The notes beneath the pieces are model-generated. The model worked only from the letters and a program-made list of their open reading frames with translations, was not told the origin of the DNA and did no database searches. Below are positions 1 to 5,090 of a stretch of DNA of 5,146 bases, piece after piece (position 1 is the stretch's first letter; every line of letters begins with the position of its first letter). The stretch is from an uncultured beta proteobacterium. GTDB lineage: Bacteria; Pseudomonadota; Gammaproteobacteria; Burkholderiales; Burkholderiaceae. A program made the position numbers and the translations under genes. The stretch covers positions 1 through 5,146 of the forward strand of contig CAJARE010000180.1 of the NCBI GenBank assembly GCA_903944255.1, written 5' to 3'.

Positions 1-485
1 GTTTGATCGCCAGCCTCAAATGCTCCACGATTAGCTGCTTCCATAATTCCCGGACCGCCACCAGTACAGATATATAACTTATTGCTACCTTGCTCTTGTA
101 CTGCGTTGTATTGAGCTACCAAACCACCAAACTCTCTTGCTGATTCATAGTATTGACTATGCAGTAAAGCTTTTTTTGCTTCCTGCAACTCTTTTGGAGT
201 ATTTGCCTTTGCCTCCAGCTCCAAGGCTTTCTCATAACTCACAAAACGAGTTGAGCCAAAAACAGTAATCGTATGCTCAATACCATGTTCATTTAAGAGA
301 ATTTCTGGCTTAAGTAATTCGAGTTCAAAGCGAATACCGATCGTTTCGCGGCGGGAAAGAAAAGCCTCATCGTCAAAAGCAAATTTGTAAGAATCTACTG
401 AGTCCTCTTCAGAAAGCTGACTTTTTTTGATATTCAAAAAATCGGTAATAGTCTGAGAATTACTCGTTGGGAGCTTTGAGCCCAT
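1..485 (-). CDS. LOG-family (TIGR00730-type) Rossmann-fold protein, N-terminal part
   Basis: Reading the minus strand from the ATG at 485-483 gives 161 uninterrupted codons that run off the left edge, so the C-terminal half is missing only because the window ends. Residues 74-80 read VFGSTRF, the first beta-strand of the LOG Rossmann fold. Residues 141-154 read TGGGPGIMEAANRG, the glycine-rich nucleotide-binding motif of the family; the catalytic PGGxGTxxE motif would lie beyond the edge. LOG proteins are typically phosphoribohydrolases that cleave nucleoside monophosphates to base and ribose 5-phosphate, and many bacterial members are loosely called lysine decarboxylases. About 70 residues precede the Rossmann core, and a charged helical insert (about 85-115) sits between the first strand and the Gly-rich loop, as in the longer COG1611 members. 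The start is supported by AAGGG (minus strand, 497-493) seven bases upstream. Family is secure; substrate is unknown. Confidence 0.88.
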   Translation of the reverse strand, partial: MGSKLPTSNSQTITDFLNIKKSQLSEEDSVDSYKFAFDDEAFLSRRETIGIRFELELLKPEILLNEHGIEHTITVFGSTRFVSYEKALELEAKANTPKELQEAKKALLHSQYYESAREFGGLVAQYNAVQEQGSNKLYICTGGGPGIMEAANRGAFEAGDQ

Positions 486-500
486 GTTAAAACCCTTGCT

Positions 501-542
501 AAGTAAAGTAGCTCCATCTTACCTTTTAGGTAGTACTTACTT
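501..542 (-). repeat. Imperfect inverted repeat in the leader of the LOG-family gene
   Basis: An inner dyad TACC-TTTTA-GGTA (520-532) is flanked by outer arms AAGTAAAGTA (501-510) and TACTTACTT (534-542), which are complementary apart from one extra base. The outer and inner stems are separated by nine unpaired bases on one side and one on the other. It lies just upstream of the gene's ribosome-binding site, so it could be an operator or a leader hairpin. No T-run follows it, so it is not a convincing terminator. Seen directly; function is inferred and weak. Confidence 0.3.
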
Positions 543-607
543 GAATCCTTCATTTGAGGGCTAAAAACGCACGTTAATACCTATTTTGAGATCGATCGAA
601 GACTAGG

Positions 608-651
608 GGGTTTTATGTATATCCCATACCGCTATTAGGGTTTAATATCCC
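608..651 (+). repeat. Two related GGGTTT...ATATCCC elements upstream of the small membrane gene
   Basis: Positions 608-625 and 638-651 both begin GGGTTT and end ATATCCC, with five bases between these halves in the first copy and one in the second. The second copy lies inside a larger imperfect dyad, ATTAGGG (634-640) against CCC-TC-TAAT (649-657). The pair ends 20 bases before the AAGGA ribosome-binding site of the gene at 682. TTTAAT at 641-646 matches the -10 consensus in five of six positions, but no good -35 box lies 16-18 bases upstream. The arrangement suggests a regulator-binding region overlapping the promoter. This is an inference from sequence pattern only. Confidence 0.35.
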
Positions 652-670
652 TCTAATTTCAATCAAATCG

Positions 671-675
671 AAGGA
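671..675 (+). promoter_or_regulatory. Shine-Dalgarno sequence AAGGA
   Basis: AAGGA lies six bases before the ATG at 682, the optimal spacing. It is the best ribosome-binding site in the window and supports the 67-residue reading frame as a genuinely translated gene. Confidence 0.75.
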
Positions 676-681
676 AAAGCT

Positions 682-885
682 ATGAGCAACCGTTCAATCA
701 TCATCATGGTGCTAGTTTTAGTTGGTGCTACCGCCTATTTACTCATCAAAGGCGACGGCGATATTGATATGAGCGGAGAGAAGCATGGCGCTGAAGCAGC
801 GCATATTCAAGAGGCTAAGAAAGATGCTCCTGCAGCTGCTCCAGCAGCTCCGGCACCAGCACCAGCTGTTGACGCTAAGAAGTAA
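682..885 (+). CDS. Small single-pass membrane protein with Ala/Pro-rich tail, function unknown
   Basis: I do not recognise this 67-residue protein. Residues 5-22 form one strongly hydrophobic segment (IIIMVLVLVGATAYLLI region) with no lipobox or clear signal-peptidase site, so it reads as an N-terminal membrane anchor. The charged stretch 23-48 has acidic residues (GDGDIDMSGEKHG) and then a helix-prone part. Residues 49-62 are an Ala/Pro tract, followed by a short VDAKK end. Such Ala/Pro tails are common as extended spacers in envelope proteins, so a tail outside the cytoplasmic membrane is plausible, but topology cannot be settled from the few charges. The gene is real: it has a well-placed AAGGA site, its own upstream region with possible operator repeats, and a strong terminator 17 bases after its stop. 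It is probably a single-gene transcript. No function is assigned. Confidence 0.75.
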   Translation: MSNRSIIIMVLVLVGATAYLLIKGDGDIDMSGEKHGAEAAHIQEAKKDAPAAAPAAPAPAPAVDAKK

Positions 886-902
886 TTCAGCTCAGCGAAA
901 AT

Positions 903-928
903 AAAACCGCGGTCCGCCGCGGTTTTTT
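903..928 (+). terminator. Strong intrinsic terminator after the small membrane gene
   Basis: A perfect 10-bp stem, AAAACCGCGG (903-912) with CCGCGGTTTT (917-926), closes on a TCCG tetraloop and runs into six T residues (923-928). The GC-rich core is CCGCGG. It starts 17 bases after the stop of the gene at 682-885 and should end that transcript. The A-tract in the left arm mirrors the T-tract, so some terminator function on the minus strand is possible too. Confidence 0.92.
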
Positions 929-933
929 ATATT
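928..933 (+). promoter_or_regulatory. Possible -10 box for the solute-binding protein gene
   Basis: TATATT (928-933) matches TATAAT in five of six positions and begins at the last T of the terminator. Initiation 7-9 bases downstream would fall at about 940-942, essentially on the ATG at 942. No TTGACA-like -35 box is present, since that spacing lands in the terminator stem, and there is no TGn extension. AT-rich sequence after a terminator often resembles a -10 by chance, so this is a weak call. Confidence 0.22.
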
Positions 934-941
934 ATGAAGCT

Positions 942-1739
942 ATGAAAATTGCACTTACCCTCCTCCTCTTTTTTATTTCTCAAACGAGCTTTAGTCAGCC
1001 AATGAACTCAATCAATCCAAAAATGATTCAATCCTTTGCGCCCACCGGAACCCTACGAGTAGGCATTAATTTGGGTAATCCAGTTTTAGCTGGCCTAGAT
1101 GCTACTTCTCAAAAACCTAAAGGCGTTAGCATTGATATTGCTAATGAAATTGGAAAACGTTCAGGTATTCCAGTTGAGTTAATCCCCTTTAAATCAGCAG
1201 GCGCTACCGTAGATGCAATTAAGACAGGCAATATTGATCTGATCTTTGTTGCAATTGATCCAGTACGAGGGGCAGATGTTAGCTACACTCCGCCGTACAT
1301 TCAGATTGAAGGGGCTTATATGGTGAAAGGCGACTCTGCATTAAAGACGAATGAAGAAGTAGATCGTTCTGGAGTAGAAATTGTAGTTGGCAAAGGCAGC
1401 GCTTACGATCTGTATCTCACGCGTGAAATTAAAAATGCAGCGCTAATACGAGCCGCTAGTTCACAGGCAGTGATTGATGACTTTATGGCTGGCAAGGGAA
1501 ATGTGGCTGCAGGCGTAAAGCAGCAATTGGAAAGTGATGCCAAGCGATATAACGGCTTACGTATGATTCCTGGACGGTTTATGGTCATTAATCAAGCAAT
1601 TGGAATCCCAAAGGCTCGCACTGATTATGAAAAAACAACTGCCTACTTAAACGCCATCATTACTGATTTAAAGTCCTCAGGCTTTGTTGCAGAATCAATG
1701 AAACGTCATGGAATCGAAGGTGCAAAAGTGGCGGAGTAA
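942..1739 (+). CDS. Periplasmic solute-binding protein, family 3 (SBP_bac_3)
   Basis: This 265-residue protein has a Sec signal peptide: K2, a hydrophobic core at 3-12, and a probable cut after SFS at residue 18. There is no lipobox Cys, so it should be soluble in the periplasm. The family pattern follows: TLRVGINLGNP (37-47) as first strand, GVSIDIANEIGKRSG (61-75) close to the family signature, GNIDLIFVAID (97-106), and DPVRGADVSYTPPY (106-119). In amino-acid binders the Arg of that last segment (R109) grips the ligand carboxylate. Length is normal for the family. By eye the second-lobe segment usually reading G-x-x-D-A-x-x-x-D reads GNVAAGVKQQ (186-195), lacking both Asp, so the ligand may not be a standard amino acid. 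No permease or ATPase gene adjoins it. The start is fixed by the signal peptide, but only GAAG two bases upstream resembles a ribosome-binding site. Confidence 0.88.
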   Translation: MKIALTLLLFFISQTSFSQPMNSINPKMIQSFAPTGTLRVGINLGNPVLAGLDATSQKPKGVSIDIANEIGKRSGIPVELIPFKSAGATVDAIKTGNIDLIFVAIDPVRGADVSYTPPYIQIEGAYMVKGDSALKTNEEVDRSGVEIVVGKGSAYDLYLTREIKNAALIRAASSQAVIDDFMAGKGNVAAGVKQQLESDAKRYNGLRMIPGRFMVINQAIGIPKARTDYEKTTAYLNAIITDLKSSGFVAESMKRHGIEGAKVAE

Positions 1740-1750
1740 AGAATGTCCCG

Positions 1751-3166
1751 CTAGCAATTGTAAGTATGCAAACGCTCGGGAATAATGACTTTTTCCCAAC
1801 CTAACTCCTCTCGAATACAGGCAGCGAATACGGAAGATGATTCTGCCTCTCCATGAACAACAAAGACTGTTTTGGGAGTTTTCTGAAATCCTTTAAGCCA
1901 ATCTAACAAGCCAGCTTGATCGGCATGAGCTGATAAGCCGCCAATGGTATGGATAGATGCCCGCACCGGAATCTCTTCTCCAAATAAACGTACTTTTGTA
2001 GCTTTATCAACTAAGCGTCTGCCCAAACTGCCATAGGCTTGAAAGCCTGTAATCACAATCGCATTTTGCGCATGGGGTAGATTATTAATTAAGTGGTGCA
2101 CAATCCGACCAGCATCGCACATGCCGCTAGCCGAAAGAATAATAGCGCCGCCTTTAATTCTATTTAAGGCTTTGGATTCTTCCATATCAGCAATAAACCG
2201 CAAATTAACCGCTTCAGGATGCTGCTTAAACCAAGTGAAGGTGTGCTGCGATTGTTGATCTAATTGAGAGAAATAATGTTGTGTTAGATGTGTTGCTGCT
2301 GTTGCCATAGGAGAATCAACCCAAATTGATAGGTGTGGAAGTAATCCCTTTTGAACAAAGTGAATCAACAGAAATAAGATTTCTTGCGTGCGCCCGACTG
2401 CAAATGCTGGGATAACAATATTGCCATGCCCTTTGAGTGTGGATGTAATCACTTCAATAAACTCTTTTTCAGTCTCTTTGAGACTCCGATGAAGGCGATC
2501 ACCATATGTAGACTCTACTACCAAGATATCTGCTTGCGAGATCAGCTCTGGATCTGGCATGAGTACCTTACCTTTCATGCCAATATCTCCAGTAAATACA
2601 CAGCGCTTTTGCTGCTGCTGATCCTCTTTAATATCAAGCACAGCGATTGCCGACCCTAAGATATGCCCTGCATTCCGAAATTGCAAATGAATCCCTGGGA
2701 GTGGCTCAATTACCTGCCCATACTCCATTACCTCAAACTGATTTAAAGCCGTATCTACTTCCTCTCTAGAATAAAGGGCAACTGGAATATCACCATGCCA
2801 TTTTCCTAACTTTTGTTTTCTTTCAGCTCGTTCAGCATCTGCCTTTTGCAAATAAGCACTGTCAGGTAATAAGATTTTTAACAACTCAAAAGTCGCTTTA
2901 GTGCAATAGATGGGCCCATCAAAGCCTTGTGCGCAAAGACGCGGCAATAGACCGCTGTGGTCAATATGTGCATGAGTCAGGACGATGAAATCAAGATCTT
3001 GGGGCGCAAATGGGAGCGACTCTAAGTTCTTATTAGTAGCCTCACGACCCCCCTGAAACATCCCGTAATCGACCAAAAAATGTCGCGTCTTTCCAGAAAG
3101 CAGAACCTCTACTGAATGACGCGAGCCCGTCACCTCGCCTGCAGCACCAAGAAATTGAATCTTCAT
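1751..3166 (-). CDS. MBL-fold/beta-CASP metallo-hydrolase with RNA specificity domain
   Basis: The 471-residue product starts MKIQFLGAAGEVTGS, the usual N-terminus of this family. Numbered from that Met, it shows VDYGMFQGG (32-40), the zinc motif THAHIDH (64-70), GHILGSA (167-173) with a metal His, FTGDIG (191-196) with the bridging Asp, ESTYGD (218-223, beta-CASP motif A), PAFAVGRTQE (253-262), SASGM (345-349, motif B), SAHADQ (412-417, motif C) and VVHGE (437-441). All catalytic motifs look intact. Relatives include the Thermus beta-CASP ribonuclease TTHA0252 and the CPSF-73-like group, so a cytoplasmic zinc-dependent ribonuclease is the likely role; the exact RNA target is unknown. The frame stays open upstream to a TTG at 3223, but that adds 19 residues without family resemblance, so I chose the ATG. 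GGAG (minus strand, 3182-3179) lies 12 bases upstream of it, rather far. The gene converges on the solute-binding protein gene. Confidence 0.9.
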   Translation of the reverse strand: MKIQFLGAAGEVTGSRHSVEVLLSGKTRHFLVDYGMFQGGREATNKNLESLPFAPQDLDFIVLTHAHIDHSGLLPRLCAQGFDGPIYCTKATFELLKILLPDSAYLQKADAERAERKQKLGKWHGDIPVALYSREEVDTALNQFEVMEYGQVIEPLPGIHLQFRNAGHILGSAIAVLDIKEDQQQQKRCVFTGDIGMKGKVLMPDPELISQADILVVESTYGDRLHRSLKETEKEFIEVITSTLKGHGNIVIPAFAVGRTQEILFLLIHFVQKGLLPHLSIWVDSPMATAATHLTQHYFSQLDQQSQHTFTWFKQHPEAVNLRFIADMEESKALNRIKGGAIILSASGMCDAGRIVHHLINNLPHAQNAIVITGFQAYGSLGRRLVDKATKVRLFGEEIPVRASIHTIGGLSAHADQAGLLDWLKGFQKTPKTVFVVHGEAESSSVFAACIREELGWEKVIIPERLHTYNC

Positions 3167-3228
3167 AGCATCAGCATACTCCGCCTTACAATAATCACAA
3201 TCCCCCGAATCAGATCGATACAAAACTC
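3167..3228. promoter_or_regulatory. Divergent intergenic region, beta-CASP gene / nnrD
   Basis: These 62 bases separate two divergent starts and must hold signals for both unless the promoters lie inside the genes. On the plus strand TACAAT (3187-3192) matches the -10 consensus in five of six positions and would give an nnrD leader of about 30 bases; no convincing -35 box was seen. The same spot reads ATTGTA on the minus strand, and TTACAATAA is nearly symmetric, so one site could serve both directions or a regulator. The -10 call is tentative. Confidence 0.35.
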
Positions 3229-4113
3229 ATGACTGCCTCCCTCAAAAAACTCAATGCACTCGAATTAGCGGGACGCTTAAAGCGATCACCTTCGGAGCAC
3301 AAAGGAGATGCTGGCAAAGTCATTTTAGTGGGCGGTGCGCCTGGCATGGCGGGAGCACTTTTATTGGCTGGCAATGCTTGCCTCCATTTAGGAGCTGGCT
3401 GGACGATTCTAGAAATGTTTGATCCAAAGTCGGCTCATGCATGCCAAGATCATCCTGAGCTGATGATTCGTCTTGCAGACTCAGACGCTCATTCATTGAT
3501 CACAAAAAATCAACCTGATGTCATTGCCATTGGACCCGGCCTAGGAATGTCATCCCTAGCAAAGTCTTGGCTAGCCGATATTTTAAGTAGCAGTCAGATA
3601 CCAATCATTATCGATGCTGATGCGCTTAACTTAATTGCTACATCTGCAGATCTACTGCACTTACTTCAAATCCGCAATCAACAATTTCCAGGGCAATCAG
3701 TCATAACGCCCCACCCTGGTGAGGCTGCACTGTTGCTCAAAAGTACTGCAGCGCATGTTCAAGAGCATCGGATTGCCGCACTCCAACAACTAGTGGACCT
3801 TACGCAATCAATCGTGGTTCTCAAGGGACAGCACACACTCATTACATCTCCTGGTAACCCAATATTCCAATGTGAAGAAGGTAATCCAGGCATGGCGACT
3901 GGTGGCATGGGTGATGTTCTCACTGGTAGCATTGCTGCCCTTGCAGCGCAAGGTATGCGCCACCAATTAAGTCTTTGGGATGCTACTGGAATAGCAGTGC
4001 AGCTCCACGCTGTGGCAGCCGATAGCTTAGTAAATCAAGGTATTGGCCCTATTGGCTTAACTCCATCTGAGACCATCTCAGAAATGAGAAGCTTGCTGAA
4101 TAAGCTTCTTTAA
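3229..4113 (+). CDS. nnrD: ADP-dependent NAD(P)H-hydrate dehydratase (stand-alone)
   Basis: This 294-residue enzyme of the YjeF C-terminal/carbohydrate-kinase-like family repairs hydrated NADH and NADPH, using ADP (ATP in eukaryotes) to remove the added water. Visible motifs are GDAGKVILVGGAPGMAGA (26-43), GPGLG (102-106), IDADALN (128-134), TPHPGE (160-165), VVLKGQHT (196-203) and the signature NPGMATGGMGDVLTG (219-233), whose Asp 229 is the expected catalytic base. Length equals the dehydratase domain alone; the NnrE epimerase domain fused to it in proteins such as E. coli Nnr is absent. The ATG at 3229 is the only possible start: no ATG, GTG or TTG occurs in frame between it and the upstream stop TAG at 3166. 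No Shine-Dalgarno sequence precedes it. It probably forms an operon with the transporter gene five bases downstream. Confidence 0.93.
   Translation: MTASLKKLNALELAGRLKRSPSEHKGDAGKVILVGGAPGMAGALLLAGNACLHLGAGWTILEMFDPKSAHACQDHPELMIRLADSDAHSLITKNQPDVIAIGPGLGMSSLAKSWLADILSSSQIPIIIDADALNLIATSADLLHLLQIRNQQFPGQSVITPHPGEAALLLKSTAAHVQEHRIAALQQLVDLTQSIVVLKGQHTLITSPGNPIFQCEEGNPGMATGGMGDVLTGSIAALAAQGMRHQLSLWDATGIAVQLHAVAADSLVNQGIGPIGLTPSETISEMRSLLNKLL
4087..4109 (+). repeat. Perfect 8-bp hairpin at the nnrD/eamA junction
   Basis: AGAAGCTT (4087-4094) and AAGCTTCT (4102-4109) are perfect inverted repeats around a seven-base loop, GCTGAAT; a G-T pair (4086/4110) can extend the stem. The hairpin covers the last nnrD codons and ends two bases before the stop codon and nine bases before the ATG of the next gene. 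Only three T residues follow, so it would be a weak terminator at best. It could pause or attenuate transcription, protect the upstream mRNA end, or limit ribosome access to the downstream start. Confidence 0.5.
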
Positions 4114-4118
4114 AGTAC

Positions 4119-5090
4119 ATGCAATCCTCTAGCCGAACACATCGTCAACGCTATCTTTATGGCATCCTCCTTACTTGTATTGGTTCAATACTATTCTCAG
4201 GTAAAGCTGTCCTGATCAAGCTTGCTTTTGCTGATGGTGCAAATGCAGAGACACTCCTCGCTCTAAGAATGATGATGGCCTTTCCGATATTTTGGGTGAT
4301 ATATTGGTGGCACTCACGCACAAGACCCATGAATCCTTTGGTCTGGCCGGATAGACTGAAGTTAATTGGTCTTGGATTTTTAGGTTACTTTCTTTCTAGT
4401 TATATCAATTTTTTAGGACTGCAATATATTTCTGTAGGCCTGGAGAGAATGATTCTTTATCTCACCCCTACTATTGTGTTGCTCATCTCTTATTTTGTTT
4501 TACAAAAATCGATTTCGCGTTTGCAGTGGTATGCTTTAGTTGTTGGGTATCTCGGCGTAATCGTTGTTTTTATTCAAGATGCTAGCTCGACTGGAGTAAG
4601 TGCATGGCTCGGAATGATTCTTGTGTTCTTAAGTGCGTGTCTCTATGCTATTTATATGATTGGTGCCGGAGAGATGGTGAAACGCATTGGTAGCGTACGC
4701 CTAGTAGTTTATGCAAGCTCAGCCTCAACCGTATTCAGTCTGATACAGTCATTAATATATAACCCGACAGCCTTATTTGAACAGACTCCACAAATCTATT
4801 GGCTTAGCTTAATCAATGCCAGCGTATGCACAGCGATCCCCATGCTCATGATTATGGTTGCCATTAATCGAATTGGATCACCCATAGTTGCGCAGGCTGG
4901 AATGCTAGGACCTGTCTCTACTATTTTTATGGGCTATGCTTTTTTATCTGAGCCAATTACGTGGATGCAGATTAGTGGCATGACTTTAGTCATTGCAGCT
5001 ATGTCGCTTTTAGTTCGTAATAATCCTAATAAAAAATCTCAGGATTCAAAAAAATCTAATGTAATCAATGATGTGGAGCCTATCAATTGA
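4119..5090 (+). CDS. EamA/DMT-family transporter, ten membrane helices
   Basis: The 323-residue protein has about ten hydrophobic helices, near residues 13-34, 45-64, 81-101, 109-127, 136-153, 161-181, 194-213, 226-247, 257-276 and 281-299. This is the two-times-five EamA repeat of the drug/metabolite transporter superfamily. The end of each half carries the family pattern: LERMILYLTPTIVLLISYFVLQKSIS region (108-133) in the first and LGPVSTIFMGYAFLSEPIT region (263-281) in the second, each followed by a helix with a Gly (G143, G287). The lysine-rich tail (300-323) is probably cytoplasmic. DMT members export or import amino acids, nucleotide sugars, bases or other metabolites, and sequence alone does not give the substrate. 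The ATG at 4119 is the only available start, because an in-frame TAA lies at 4101. No Shine-Dalgarno is visible, suggesting coupling to nnrD translation, which stops five bases upstream. Confidence 0.87.
   Translation: MQSSSRTHRQRYLYGILLTCIGSILFSGKAVLIKLAFADGANAETLLALRMMMAFPIFWVIYWWHSRTRPMNPLVWPDRLKLIGLGFLGYFLSSYINFLGLQYISVGLERMILYLTPTIVLLISYFVLQKSISRLQWYALVVGYLGVIVVFIQDASSTGVSAWLGMILVFLSACLYAIYMIGAGEMVKRIGSVRLVVYASSASTVFSLIQSLIYNPTALFEQTPQIYWLSLINASVCTAIPMLMIMVAINRIGSPIVAQAGMLGPVSTIFMGYAFLSEPITWMQISGMTLVIAAMSLLVRNNPNKKSQDSKKSNVINDVEPIN

Noticed and set aside
590..599. GATCGATCGA palindrome as a special site
   Set aside because: Short GATC-containing palindromes are common by chance and no cluster is present.
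586..616. TTGAGA...TTTTAT as a sigma-70 promoter for the small membrane gene
   Set aside because: The spacing is 19 bases and both boxes match the consensus poorly. I cannot place the promoter with confidence.
826..867. Ala/Pro codon tract as a DNA tandem repeat
   Set aside because: Codons vary (GCT, GCA, CCT, CCA, CCG) without a fixed nucleotide period, so the repetition is at protein level only.
1403..1588. Minus-strand open frame of 61 codons
   Set aside because: It is antisense to the solute-binding protein gene, with no ribosome-binding site or recognisable domain.
1727..1755. GGCGG...CCCGC complementarity at the convergent junction as a terminator
   Set aside because: The stem is short and needs a bulge, the loop is long, and no T-run follows on either strand.
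2384..2659. Plus-strand open frame of 91 codons
   Set aside because: It lies wholly inside the beta-CASP gene on the opposite strand, whose catalytic motifs are intact. The translation is Cys-rich and resembles no known protein.
3167..3223. N-terminal extension of the beta-CASP protein from TTG, containing a Cys-x-x-Cys-like DCDYC
   Set aside because: The start codon is rare, no Shine-Dalgarno sequence precedes it, and the family N-terminus MKIQFLGAAGEVTGS begins exactly at the internal ATG. The Cys pair is probably chance.
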